Positions 16,300-24,874 of a stretch of DNA of 34,945 nt are shown here, one piece after another. The notes below the pieces were generated by a model. The model saw nothing but the letters and a program-made list of their open reading frames with translations. It had not been told where the DNA came from and searched no databases. Every line of letters begins with the position of its first letter. Position 1 is the stretch's first letter. The position numbers were made by a program, and so were the translations under genes. Origin of the DNA: Verrucomicrobiota bacterium (GTDB taxonomy: Bacteria; Verrucomicrobiota; Verrucomicrobiia; Opitutales; UBA2995); contig JAQBYJ010000061.1 of NCBI GenBank assembly GCA_027622555.1, positions 1 to 34,945 on the forward strand, read 5' to 3'.

Positions 16300-18138
16300 G
16301 TGTCAGCTGCAACATTATCTCATTCATCCAATATGTGGCGATTTATTCAAAATACCTTTAGTAGCTTCTTAGGAACCCTGCTTGCTCTTTTCGTTTTAGG
16401 GTTCGGCGGTTTTATTATTATCCTGATCGTGGGTCTTGCTTTCCAGGAGCCCGTTGCTGATATGCCTGACAGCGCTGTGCTCGTTCTTGATATTTCAATG
16501 AGTATTAACGACAAACCCCCGTCGGTGACGCTTGATGATGTGATTCAACAGGCCATTTCAAATAGTGAGATCCCCCAGGTCGGTCTCAGAAAACTACTAA
16601 ACGCCATAAAATACGCCAAAACCGATAAAAGAGTGAAAGGTCTGTTTTTGACGGGGAATCTACAGTCTGTTAACTTCGGTTCCGGCTATGCCGCCATCAG
16701 TGAGTTGCGTGATGCTCTGATTGACTTTAAAACGAGTGGTAAGCCGATTGAAGCTTATGTCGTAAACGCAATGCCTAGAGATTACTATCTTTTCTCGGTT
16801 GCCAATACGGTTTCTATGAACCCGTTCGGCGAATTGATGTTCAACGGGCTTGGCGTGGAAATGATGTTTTACGCCAACGCCTTTGAGAAATGGGGAATCG
16901 GTGCACAGCCAGTTCGGGTGGGTAAATTCAAGGCGGGAATTGAGCCCTATGTTCAAGACCATATGAGTGAGGCCAACCGCGAGCAAACCATGATTTTAAT
17001 TCAAGGGCTTTGGGATTCGATGGCGAAGGAGGTAGCAGAATCTCGAGGAATTGACGTCGAAGCCTTGGATGCTATTGCTGGTTCTGATCGTTCCTTTGTG
17101 GCTGAAAAAGCTAAGGAGCATGGCTTTGTAGATGAGTTGATCTATTTCGATGAAATGTTGGAAAAGCTCAAAAAGGTGTCGGGTGAGGATAAAAAAAAGC
17201 GGACATTCAGTCAGATCGATATGGCTTCGTACATGGTCGCCAATCCGGTTAACGGACCTTCATCGAAGGACAAAGAGATTGCCATCGTTTATATCGAAGG
17301 AGTGATTGTTGCTGGCGAAGGCAGTTCCAGTCAGGTAGGCGGTGACAAGTTGGCACGCCGGATTCGCGAAATTCGCCTAAACGACAATGTCAAAGCCGTT
17401 GTCTTACGGGTCAATTGCCCGGGTGGAGGAGCTCAGGCTTCTGAGATCATTCAACGGGAAATTCGCCTATTGGGTGAAAGTAAACCCGTAGTGGCTTCCA
17501 TGGGCTATGTTGCGGCGAGTGGCGGTTATTGGGTGTCTACCTATGCTGACCGGATTTTTGCTCAGGATAACACCATCACTGGTTCCATCGGCGTGTACGG
17601 TTTGATTTTCAATATCCAGGAGGTTGCTAATGATTTTGGAATTACCTGGGATTATGCTGGAACCCACGACTATGCGGGAAGTTGGACGATGACCCGTCCG
17701 CAAACCGAAGCCGAGATGCAGCAGCTTGAAGAGTCCACGACCTGGTATTACGATAAATTCATTGAGAAAATTGCTGAGTCAAGGGACATGGAGATCGAGG
17801 AGGTTGATTCGGTCGGGCAAGGCCGGACTTGGCTGGGGAAGGATGCATTAGAAGTAGGGTTGGTCGACGAGCTTGGGGGACTTGAGGCAGCCATTCGACA
17901 TGCCGCAAAATTGGCAAACCTTGAGGACGGTAAATACCAGGTTTCAGATTATCCAAAAGGAAACAATATGGATCAATTGCTCGAAGCCTTGATTGCCGGG
18001 CAAGATTTGGATGTTTCGATCGACCCTGCCACTGGTTTATTACGCCAGGTGCAAAAGGATCTTGAACGCTTGAAGACCTTCAATGATCCTCGTGGTATCT
18101 ATCTCCTTCCGGAGATCAATTATCAATTTATCAAGTAA
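16300..18138 (+). CDS. sppA: Signal peptide peptidase SppA, long form
   Basis: This inner-membrane serine protease degrades signal peptides after their release. It has a single membrane helix near residues 20-47, then two S49 domains, the 67-kDa type of about 610 residues. The Ser/Lys dyad is split between the repeats as in E. coli: Lys211 in KFKAGIEPY in the first half, and Ser407 in GYVAASGGYWVS in the second. GSIGVYG and the late KFIEKIAESR are conserved as well. The start is GTG at 16300; an in-frame ATG at 16333 would shorten it by 11 residues and still leave the membrane segment. A gene for SufT follows after three bases, so the two are probably co-transcribed. Confidence 0.94.
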   Translation: MSAATLSHSSNMWRFIQNTFSSFLGTLLALFVLGFGGFIIILIVGLAFQEPVADMPDSAVLVLDISMSINDKPPSVTLDDVIQQAISNSEIPQVGLRKLLNAIKYAKTDKRVKGLFLTGNLQSVNFGSGYAAISELRDALIDFKTSGKPIEAYVVNAMPRDYYLFSVANTVSMNPFGELMFNGLGVEMMFYANAFEKWGIGAQPVRVGKFKAGIEPYVQDHMSEANREQTMILIQGLWDSMAKEVAESRGIDVEALDAIAGSDRSFVAEKAKEHGFVDELIYFDEMLEKLKKVSGEDKKKRTFSQIDMASYMVANPVNGPSSKDKEIAIVYIEGVIVAGEGSSSQVGGDKLARRIREIRLNDNVKAVVLRVNCPGGGAQASEIIQREIRLLGESKPVVASMGYVAASGGYWVSTYADRIFAQDNTITGSIGVYGLIFNIQEVANDFGITWDYAGTHDYAGSWTMTRPQTEAEMQQLEESTTWYYDKFIEKIAESRDMEIEEVDSVGQGRTWLGKDALEVGLVDELGGLEAAIRHAAKLANLEDGKYQVSDYPKGNNMDQLLEALIAGQDLDVSIDPATGLLRQVQKDLERLKTFNDPRGIYLLPEINYQFIK

Positions 18139-18141
18139 CTT

Positions 18142-18696
18142 ATGGCACAAAAGTCATTCACTCTTATCAGGGATACACAGGCTACTTTAATTCCGGCAGG
18201 AGATATATTGTCGCTAAAGCAAGGCACCGACGTTCAGGTAACCCAAGCCTTAGGTGGCACGGTCACCGTTCAAGCGAATGGTGGGCTTTACCGAATAAGC
18301 GCTAAGGACCTGGACGCACTCGGTGAGGACGGCCAATCAGAATATACGGTTGAAGGTGCAACGGCCCCGGTGGCTGAAGGTGAATTTTCAGAGGAACATG
18401 TTTGGGAAGCCTTGAGGACCTGCTTTGATCCAGAAATTCCAGTCAACATTGTCGACTTGGGGTTGATTTATGATTTAAGCGCTGTTGACCTCGGAGAAGG
18501 AGAATACGAGGTATTCGTCAAAATGACCCTCACCGCTCAAGGTTGTGGCATGGGGCCCTCAATTGCAGCTGACGCTCAGCAAAAGATAGACGCCTTGCCT
18601 GCCGTGAAATCCTCTCAGGTTGATATTGTGTGGGATCCTGTTTGGACACCTCACATGATCAGTGATGAAGGTCGAAAAATCCTCGGATTAAACTAG
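18142..18696 (+). CDS. sufT: Fe-S cluster assembly protein SufT
   Basis: A 184-residue DUF59/MIP18-family protein with the extended form named SufT, which assists maturation of iron-sulfur proteins. Residues about 1-60 form a beta-rich N-terminal domain (TLIRDTQATLIPAGD). The DUF59 domain follows: EEHVWEALRTCFDPEIPVNI holds the DPE motif, then VDLGLIYDL, and TLTAQGCGMGPSIAADAQ carries the conserved cysteine; VDIVWDPVWTPHMISDEGR is close to the C-terminus. It starts three bases after sppA, with no other suf genes in the window. Whether the pairing with a membrane protease has meaning is unclear. Confidence 0.92.
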   Translation: MAQKSFTLIRDTQATLIPAGDILSLKQGTDVQVTQALGGTVTVQANGGLYRISAKDLDALGEDGQSEYTVEGATAPVAEGEFSEEHVWEALRTCFDPEIPVNIVDLGLIYDLSAVDLGEGEYEVFVKMTLTAQGCGMGPSIAADAQQKIDALPAVKSSQVDIVWDPVWTPHMISDEGRKILGLN

Positions 18697-18697
18697 A

Positions 18698-19153
18698 TTA
18701 TCCAAACCAGGCACCCTGCCACTGTTCTGGATACCATCGGCCTTCATCCATCTCAATAACGTCGAAGTCCGTTACCAGTCGGCTGTCCGGTTTGACGCCA
18801 TAGGATTCAATCAGGTCGGGGATAAATTCTCTCGTTTCGTCATCCCGCCAACCGCGTTTGCTCATAAAGCTGTTGTAAATAAGGATTTCTTCATCGGTGA
18901 GCTTCCTGCCGTTTTCAAAACACCAAGCGAGCACTTCCTCGTTTGTTTTCCCCGCAAGCACCTCGGCTTTTACTTCTTCATAAGTTACCTGAAGGTAACG
19001 ACAGGTTCTTCCATCAAAACCATTCCCGAGCATGTCGAAGTAAGCTTCAGGTAAACATCCATCGGCGTTGATCCGAATCTTCGAGCACATTCGCGCAAAA
19101 TAAAACAGCTTTCCGGTTTTCTCATAACAACAGCACGGCACTTGAGTATTCAT
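18698..19153 (-). CDS. DUF5069 family protein
   Basis: A 151-residue protein whose sequence fits DUF5069, a family I associate with Verrucomicrobiota and Planctomycetota. Recognisable blocks are FARMCSKIRINADGCLP, GFDGRTCRYLQVTYEEV, NEEVLAWCFENGR and SFMSKRGWRDDETREF. No catalytic motif or membrane segment is visible and the function is unknown. The start ATG 19153 gives a normal N-terminus; an extended frame from 19213 would run into the region of the opposite-strand gene. It converges with sufT, with a single base between the stop codons, and is divergent from the rhomboid-like gene. Confidence 0.75.
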   Translation of the reverse strand: MNTQVPCCCYEKTGKLFYFARMCSKIRINADGCLPEAYFDMLGNGFDGRTCRYLQVTYEEVKAEVLAGKTNEEVLAWCFENGRKLTDEEILIYNSFMSKRGWRDDETREFIPDLIESYGVKPDSRLVTDFDVIEMDEGRWYPEQWQGAWFG

Positions 19154-19287
19154 ACTAATTCTAAATGTTGGATATTTTGCGGCAGACAAGCCTAGAACAA
19201 ATTTCCAGGTCATCTGTCAGGTGCTTATTTCTGGACAGTGAAGAAACCCTTGCTTTGCTTAGGACTCCTTATGTTTCCTGCATTATA

Positions 19288-20061
19288 ATGAAATGGATTG
19301 ATAAACTAGAAAAACGCTTCGCCCATTTGGCTATTCGTAATTTGGCTCTGTATTTAGTGGCCGGGCAGGTTATTATTTTTGCGCTTATAAATTTCGGAAG
19401 GATGACCTCCTCCGCTTTATATTTAAACTCCACCTTGGTCTTGAATGGAGAGATTTGGCGTTTGTTTACCTTTATGTTGATTCCGCCCCGGGCAAGTATG
19501 CTCCTGATTGCGTTTGCCTGGTATATTTTCTGGATGATTTCCCAGGCATTGGAAGCTCAATGGGGAACATTTAAATACAACCTGTTTTTATTAATTGGAG
19601 TCTTTGCCACCTGGTTGGCTTCCCTGTTGATGCCCTTTGGATTATTCACCAATTATTATATAGGTATTTCTGTGTTTCTTGCGTTTGCGACCTTGTATCC
19701 AAATTTTGAGTTTCTTCTCTTCTTCATTTTACCTGTCAAGGTGAAATACTTAGCATGGATTTCCTTGGGGTACATGGCTTTGATTTTCCTTCAACCTTCA
19801 GTGGCCACACGACTTGAAATCATCGCAGCTTTAGCTAATTACGCATTATTCTTTGGGAAGGATTTGTACCAGGCAATGTACTATCGAAAGCGACGAATCG
19901 AACACCAGAAAGAGACAAAAGCATACGCCGAAGAAGCATTCCATATTTGCGCAACTTGTGGGGCGACTGATAAATCCAATCCCGAACGTGAGTTTCGCTA
20001 TAAGGATGGCGATGGTATTTGTAGCGACTGTCTTGAAAAAGAATCTACTCCCCAAGTTTGA
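19288..20061 (+). CDS. Rhomboid-like membrane protein with C-terminal zinc ribbon
   Basis: A 257-residue protein with about six membrane segments between residues 18 and 195 and a short cytoplasmic tail. The layout follows the rhomboid fold: GEIWRLFTFMLIPP (54-67) matches the L1-loop WR segment, and EAQWGTFKYNLFLLIG (89-104) matches the ExxWG motif. At the expected catalytic site there is GISV (126-129), which lacks the final glycine of GxSG, and the helix that should carry the catalytic histidine has AALANYALFF instead. So it is probably a pseudoprotease. Four cysteines at 221, 224, 245 and 248 (CATC and CSDC) form a zinc-ribbon-like tail. I chose ATG 19288 because upstream residues are not membrane-like and would overlap the divergent gene's leader. 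Confidence 0.72.
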   Translation: MKWIDKLEKRFAHLAIRNLALYLVAGQVIIFALINFGRMTSSALYLNSTLVLNGEIWRLFTFMLIPPRASMLLIAFAWYIFWMISQALEAQWGTFKYNLFLLIGVFATWLASLLMPFGLFTNYYIGISVFLAFATLYPNFEFLLFFILPVKVKYLAWISLGYMALIFLQPSVATRLEIIAALANYALFFGKDLYQAMYYRKRRIEHQKETKAYAEEAFHICATCGATDKSNPEREFRYKDGDGICSDCLEKESTPQV

Positions 20062-20067
20062 TTGTAT

Positions 20068-20478
20068 CTAGTATCTCAGGATTTCGGTTCGAGACTCTTC
20101 TACTTCATTCGCAATGACGAAGAAAACCAGGAAATCTGTTTCGCTCGTGTTAAACATCCTGTGATAGGTGCCCTTGGGTTGGTAAAAACAATCACCGGCC
20201 TTTATGGGAAATTCTTCATCTCCCCGATACATAATTCCTTCACCTTCCGTGATGATGAAAAACTCATCCATAGTAGTGTGGCAATGTTGTGGGCAATTGT
20301 GGTGTTGGGGAAGAATGCGGGTCATCTCAACATCAAAGGGGTGCACCGGGTTACCGTCCCTGCCTGATCCCAGTGCTAAGGATATATGGCGACGGAGCCG
20401 CTTATATTTTTGATTTTCTCCCCAGAAGTTTTCGACCTCGGGTACCTCGTCTAAGTTTAATAGTGGTGGAACAGACAT
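20068..20478 (-). CDS. Single-domain cupin protein
   Basis: A 136-residue cupin-fold protein with a probable metal site. Motif 1 is HCHTTMDEFFIITEGEG: His65, His67 and Glu72 with the typical spacing to Gly79. Motif 2 is PKGTYHRMFN with His106. These four residues normally bind Fe, Mn or Ni. Sequence alone does not give the substrate; stand-alone cupins include isomerases, dioxygenases and sugar-binding proteins. I chose ATG 20478 because TAAGGTGG precedes it at good spacing; a GTG at 20487 would add three residues. It converges on the rhomboid-like gene with six bases between, and lies 28 bases downstream of a small membrane-protein gene. Confidence 0.82.
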   Translation of the reverse strand: MSVPPLLNLDEVPEVENFWGENQKYKRLRRHISLALGSGRDGNPVHPFDVEMTRILPQHHNCPQHCHTTMDEFFIITEGEGIMYRGDEEFPIKAGDCFYQPKGTYHRMFNTSETDFLVFFVIANEVEESRTEILRY

Positions 20479-20515
20479 GTGGTCCACCTTAGCAAATTAC
20501 TACCTTAACGAAAGT

Positions 20516-20767
20516 CTAATTGTTCAGGTAGTTCGTTGTTTCCGGGATCGGTTTTCTATTAACCAGTTTCAAAATAAGGTAGATGATCGGGGGCGCAAAA
20601 AAGAACACAAAGAGGCCTATGATCCAAACGGTTCTTGTGAGTCCGTTGAAGTCCGTTCGACGGATTACGTCAATTAGGGCCCAGATCCAAAAACCGAAGA
20701 TTAGGCCCATGAATAAAAGGACCAGGATCTCTGGCGGACCGAGTGACGGTAAGAAAGATAATACCAT
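20516..20767 (-). CDS. Small PLDc_N-like membrane protein
   Basis: An 83-residue protein with two membrane helices, about 13-33 (EILVLLFMGLIFGFWIWALI) and 45-67 (VWIIGLFVFFFAPPIIYLIL), linked by a short basic loop VIRRTDFNG. The pattern of a helix ending in WALIDVIRR followed by a second helix with a Pro-Pro break is that of the phospholipase D-nuclease N-terminal (PLDc_N) domain found alone in small proteins. Function is unknown. A perfect palindrome lies 11 bases upstream of its ATG, and a long imperfect hairpin lies between it and the M24 peptidase gene. Confidence 0.72.
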   Translation of the reverse strand: MVLSFLPSLGPPEILVLLFMGLIFGFWIWALIDVIRRTDFNGLTRTVWIIGLFVFFFAPPIIYLILKLVNRKPIPETTNYLNN

Positions 20768-20777
20768 ATTTTAGAAA

Positions 20778-20787
20778 AACGATCGTT
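20778..20787. promoter_or_regulatory. Palindrome upstream of the small membrane-protein gene
   Basis: AACGATCGTT is a perfect ten-base palindrome 11 bases upstream of the ATG at 20767. Its place overlaps where a promoter or ribosome binding site would be, so it may be a repressor site. The evidence is only the symmetry. Confidence 0.25.
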
Positions 20788-20834
20788 ATGCCAATTCGAT
20801 GAAGAGGCGATCCAATACTGACTTGGAACTGTGA

Positions 20835-20871
20835 GAGCTAGGAATTTATTAAGAAATAACTTCCAAAGCTC
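20835..20871. other. Imperfect 14-pair hairpin between M24 peptidase and PLDc_N genes
   Basis: GAGCT (20835-20839), GGAA (20841-20844) and TTATT (20846-20850) pair in turn with AATAA (20855-20859), TTCC (20861-20864) and AGCTC (20867-20871), with single-base bulges between. No T-run follows on the reverse strand, so it is not a standard terminator. It begins 45 bases downstream of the M24 peptidase stop codon and could stabilise or process the transcript. Confidence 0.35.
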
Positions 20872-20915
20872 GCTCTGAAATTCTTTGAGTTGATTCGTTG
20901 TCGTAAGTTCCGCGC

Positions 20916-22049
20916 TTATTGCAATGCAATCTTGTGATGGCTTAAGTTTTCCGATCCGCTTTGAGTTATCAGGTAATTCCGTTCAATCCTGACTCCACCG
21001 ATTCCTTGGATGTAATTCCCCGGCTCCAAGGTTACCACATCGCCAATCAACAGGGTGTCTGTAGAATTACTTACGATGGCGGGAGGTTCAGGGTGTTCCA
21101 GCCCGAGTCCATGTCCCGCATGACTTGGCAAGGCTTCGAATCCTTTTTGAATCATGGTTTCCGAGCATATATCAAAAATGGTCTTGCAGGCTACCTCTGC
21201 TTTTAAGGCTTTCTCGCCTGCCTCAAGGCTCGCGATACAAGCATTCATCAAGGCACATTGATCATCCGAAGGTTCTCCTACTGCAATGGTGTTTGTGAAA
21301 TCGCTACGGTATCCATCCAGAATAACCGAGTAGTCCAGAATGTAGAGATCGCCTTCTTGCAGCGTGTAATCAATGGGCAGTCCGCCTGCTTTCGGAAGGT
21401 TCGCGTTGGTTGCTCTAAAATCACCGTAGACGAGGCAAGGCCTGCCAGCCTGTTCGAGCACCGCAGCATGCACATTACGGTACACCTCCATTTCCGTAGC
21501 CCCTGGGCGAACGAAGTTCAATGCTGCTTGATGCCCCGCTTCACAGGCCTCCATGCAGGTTCTTAGATGAGCTATTTCGTCTGCTTCTTTTTGACGTCTC
21601 AGGAATTTAATGACATCGCCTAGCTTGATCTTTACTTCGGGTTCACCCGTAATTGTTTCAAAGGTCGCCACAGGAAGGGAGTCGCATTCAATGGCTCCGT
21701 TCGATAGGGTGAGCGAACCAAAATGTTTCTTGAGCGCGGTCGCCTGTTTGTAATCCCGATTGTCCACCGAGTTTTTTCCGTCGTACCAGGCTTCAGAAAT
21801 GGTTTCGTCAACGTAAGCCTCTCCACTCAATGATTTGAGTGTAAAGTTATCGGCAAGCGCGATGACCTTCCCAGATCGTTCCATGTGCAGCCATACGCTT
21901 TGCCCGGCGGAAAAACTGATCGGATTTACCCAGATGTTGGAAAAATATTTTACGTGTCTCGGATTGGAAATGAGAACCCATTCCACAGAATCAGGTAAGG
22001 ATGACCACAAACGGGAACGGCGTTTTAAACAACCTTCTTGGGTAAGCAT
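20916..22049 (-). CDS. M24 metallopeptidase (Xaa-Pro aminopeptidase type)
   Basis: A 377-residue peptidase of the pita-bread fold, likely an Xaa-Pro aminopeptidase or dipeptidase (PepP/PepQ group). The N-terminal part (about 1-150) is a creatinase-like domain. The C-terminal catalytic domain shows all five dimetal ligands: Asp239 and Asp250 in LDYSVILDGYRSDFT, His313 in SHAGHGLGLEHPEP, Glu342 in TLEPGNY, and Glu356 in GVRIERNYL. No signal peptide is visible, so it should be cytoplasmic and help break down proline-containing peptides. It begins 11 bases after the leuS stop codon on the same strand and is probably co-transcribed with it. Confidence 0.92.
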   Translation of the reverse strand: MLTQEGCLKRRSRLWSSLPDSVEWVLISNPRHVKYFSNIWVNPISFSAGQSVWLHMERSGKVIALADNFTLKSLSGEAYVDETISEAWYDGKNSVDNRDYKQATALKKHFGSLTLSNGAIECDSLPVATFETITGEPEVKIKLGDVIKFLRRQKEADEIAHLRTCMEACEAGHQAALNFVRPGATEMEVYRNVHAAVLEQAGRPCLVYGDFRATNANLPKAGGLPIDYTLQEGDLYILDYSVILDGYRSDFTNTIAVGEPSDDQCALMNACIASLEAGEKALKAEVACKTIFDICSETMIQKGFEALPSHAGHGLGLEHPEPPAIVSNSTDTLLIGDVVTLEPGNYIQGIGGVRIERNYLITQSGSENLSHHKIALQ

Positions 22050-22060
22050 TATCTTATAAG

Positions 22061-24817
22061 CTAGTTGGCGACTATATTGAGGATTTTACCTGGAACGTAA
22101 ATGACCTTCCGGATTGTTAGCCCTTCGATACTGTTTTGAACACGCTCTTGGCTGAGTCCCAGTTCTTCGATTTCCTCTTTCGTGGCGTCTGTGGATACCA
22201 CCAGTTCTCCCCGGTGCTTCCCGTTTACCTGAAGGACAATTACCACTTCGTCGAGAATGAGCTTTGATTCATCGAAGGATGGCCAGCGGGTATCGCATAT
22301 GGATCCCGAGCCTCCCAGGCGACCCCATAACTCTTCTGCAATATGAGGAGCCATTGGGTTTAGTAATTGGATAAAAGATTTAGCTGTTTCTTTCGAATAA
22401 CCGGACGTTTTTACCATCAGATTAAGTAGTATCATTAATTGAGATACCACCGTGTTGAAATTCAGACGTTCGATGTCCTGGGTAACTTTCTTGATGCTTT
22501 CGTGTAAGAGCTTGTCCAGGTCTTTGTTTGTCTCAGGTCCGTCACTTAACTTGAGATTAAGACCGCCATCCTCGGCTACGACTTCACGCCACAAACGTTT
22601 AAGAAATCGGAAAACTCCTTCTATTCCCTGGGTGTTCCAAGGCTTCATGTCTTCGATCGGACCAAGGAACATTAGAAATAACCGGGTTGCGTCAGCACCG
22701 TAGGATTTGATCAAACTATCGGGGTTCACCACATTGCCGCGGCTTTTACTCATTTTGTGCGAACGCGCATCCACTTTGATGGTGCGGTCACTCTTGAGCA
22801 ACCAACTGTCTCCAGCCTTCTCGACATCGGATTCTGGTACCGTCGATTTGGTTAGATCCATTTCTTCGGTGATGGCATCGAATGAAACGGGTGTGCCGTT
22901 TGAATCTGAGAACTGGGTGAATTCCATTTCGCCCAGAATCATTCCCTGGTGGAGTAAAGCCGGGAACGGTTCAGGGCACGGGGTAACTCCTTCATCAAAC
23001 AATACCTGATGCCAAAAACGGGCATAAAGAAGGTGCAGGTTCACATGCTCAGCGCCTCCAATGTAGAAATCAGGAACGCCCCAGTATTCTGCAATTTTCG
23101 GATCGATAGGTGCCTCTGTGTTTTTTGGATCGCAATAACGTAAATAGTACCAACATGAACCTGCCCATTGTGGCATGGTATTGGTCTCCCGGGTACCTTT
23201 CACCCAATTATCCCCTTCGGGTTTATTTGAGGAGCGTGGAATCGATTCACCCGTTTCCGTATTTAACCATCTTTCAAGCCATTTTGTAACTCCTGCCAAG
23301 GGACTTTCCCCGGTGCCGATCGGCTCATAGGATTCCACATCCGGCAGTTCCAGAGGTAGATGAGTGGTAGGAGTGGGTAGGGCGTAATGAACCTCTCCTT
23401 CCACTTCGAAAGTTACAGGCTCCTCGGGTAAGAATTCGCGGAAAGGGTTTGCTTCATTAGCGGTCGCTTGTTCGTAGTTTTCTTTTGAAACCCACATTAC
23501 CGGAAAGGGTTCACCCCAATAACGTTGTCGAGAGAACAGCCAGTCCCGAAGTTTGTATTGGACACTGGCTGACCCTAGGTTGCGTTCTTCTAAATTGGCT
23601 ATGATTTTCGCTTTCCCTTCGTCGGAGGTCATTCCAGTGTATTCGCCGGAATTGATCATAGTGCCTTTTCCGCTGAAAGGGAGCTGGGTTGGCTCATTTT
23701 TGGCTGCTGCAGCTTCATCTTGGATCACCCGTTGAATGGGGATGTTCAAGCTCGTAGCGAATTCAAAGTCACGTTCATCGTGGCCGGGTACCGCCATGAT
23801 GGCTCCGGTTCCATAGCTCATCAGAACATAATCCGCTACCCAGATCGGAACTTTGGCTCCATTTACCGGATTAAGGGCGTAGGATCCCGTGAAAACTCCA
23901 GTCTTGTCTTTGGCCAGATCTGTTCGTTCCAAATCACTCTTTTTCGCGGCATCAACTCTGTAATCTGCGATGGCCTTGACTTGCTCCGTTGTGGTCAGCT
24001 TATCCACCAATGGGTGTTCCGGAGAGAGCACCATATAGGTAACTCCAAAAAGGGTATCCGGCCGGGTAGTGTAGATGGGGAGTTTTTCAGAATGTCCTTC
24101 TATACTGAATTCCACCTCGGCTCCGGTTGAACGACCAATCCAATTTTTTTGTAAGCGGATGGATGAATCGGGCCAGTTCAAGTCCGTATGACCTTCGAGT
24201 AGTCGTTCGGCATACGCAGTGATTTTTAATACCCATTGGCGTAATTTTCGTTTTTCGACGGGATGATCACCGCGTTCGGATTTACCATCAATCACCTCTT
24301 CGTTTGCCAAGACCGTACCCAATGCAGGACACCACCAGACGGGCTGATCAGATACGTAAGCGAGGCCACGTTTAAATAGTTGCAGGAAAATCCACTGTGT
24401 CCACTTCACATAACCGGCGTCGGTGGTATTTATCTCCCGATCCCAATCAATGGCAAAACCTACTTTCTGAAGTTGAGCACGAAATATTTCGACATTCTTT
24501 TCTGTGACAATGCGAGGATGGGTGCCTGTTTTTATGGCATACTGTTCCGTCGGAAGGCCAAAGGCATCCCAACCCATTGGCTGGAGGGTGTTAAATCCTT
24601 GGGATTTTTTATACCGAGCCAAAATATCGGGAGCGGTATAGTTGATCGCGTGGCCGATATGAAGTCCGTCTCCCGAGGGGTAGGGATACATAGACAGAAT
24701 GTAATATTTTGGTTTTTCGGAAAAATCTTTGGCTTGAAAGCTTTTATTTTCGGCCCAAAAATTTTGCCAGTGCGCTTCGATTTGGGAGAAGTTATAGTCT
24801 GTTGTTGGTGTCGACAT
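22061..24817 (-). CDS. leuS: Leucyl-tRNA synthetase
   Basis: A class I aminoacyl-tRNA synthetase of 918 residues that charges tRNA-Leu. The HIGH motif is HIGH at 53-56 in GDGLHIGHAINYTAPDIL, and KMSKS is at 688-692 in SHKMSKSRGNVV. The editing domain is present (YTTRPDTLFGVTYMVLSPEH and a second block YGTGAIMAVPGHDERDFEFA). The C-terminal anticodon-binding and tail region runs to VIVLQVNGKHRGEL and the end. The bacterial length is normal. I chose ATG 24817; a TTG two codons upstream is possible. It reads away from the HtrA gene, with 57 bases between the two starts. Confidence 0.97.
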   Translation of the reverse strand: MSTPTTDYNFSQIEAHWQNFWAENKSFQAKDFSEKPKYYILSMYPYPSGDGLHIGHAINYTAPDILARYKKSQGFNTLQPMGWDAFGLPTEQYAIKTGTHPRIVTEKNVEIFRAQLQKVGFAIDWDREINTTDAGYVKWTQWIFLQLFKRGLAYVSDQPVWWCPALGTVLANEEVIDGKSERGDHPVEKRKLRQWVLKITAYAERLLEGHTDLNWPDSSIRLQKNWIGRSTGAEVEFSIEGHSEKLPIYTTRPDTLFGVTYMVLSPEHPLVDKLTTTEQVKAIADYRVDAAKKSDLERTDLAKDKTGVFTGSYALNPVNGAKVPIWVADYVLMSYGTGAIMAVPGHDERDFEFATSLNIPIQRVIQDEAAAAKNEPTQLPFSGKGTMINSGEYTGMTSDEGKAKIIANLEERNLGSASVQYKLRDWLFSRQRYWGEPFPVMWVSKENYEQATANEANPFREFLPEEPVTFEVEGEVHYALPTPTTHLPLELPDVESYEPIGTGESPLAGVTKWLERWLNTETGESIPRSSNKPEGDNWVKGTRETNTMPQWAGSCWYYLRYCDPKNTEAPIDPKIAEYWGVPDFYIGGAEHVNLHLLYARFWHQVLFDEGVTPCPEPFPALLHQGMILGEMEFTQFSDSNGTPVSFDAITEEMDLTKSTVPESDVEKAGDSWLLKSDRTIKVDARSHKMSKSRGNVVNPDSLIKSYGADATRLFLMFLGPIEDMKPWNTQGIEGVFRFLKRLWREVVAEDGGLNLKLSDGPETNKDLDKLLHESIKKVTQDIERLNFNTVVSQLMILLNLMVKTSGYSKETAKSFIQLLNPMAPHIAEELWGRLGGSGSICDTRWPSFDESKLILDEVVIVLQVNGKHRGELVVSTDATKEEIEELGLSQERVQNSIEGLTIRKVIYVPGKILNIVAN

Positions 24818-24874
24818 AATCAAATGAAGTGAACTAGCTTGATTGAAACGAATTACCAGTCAATAACCCAAACT

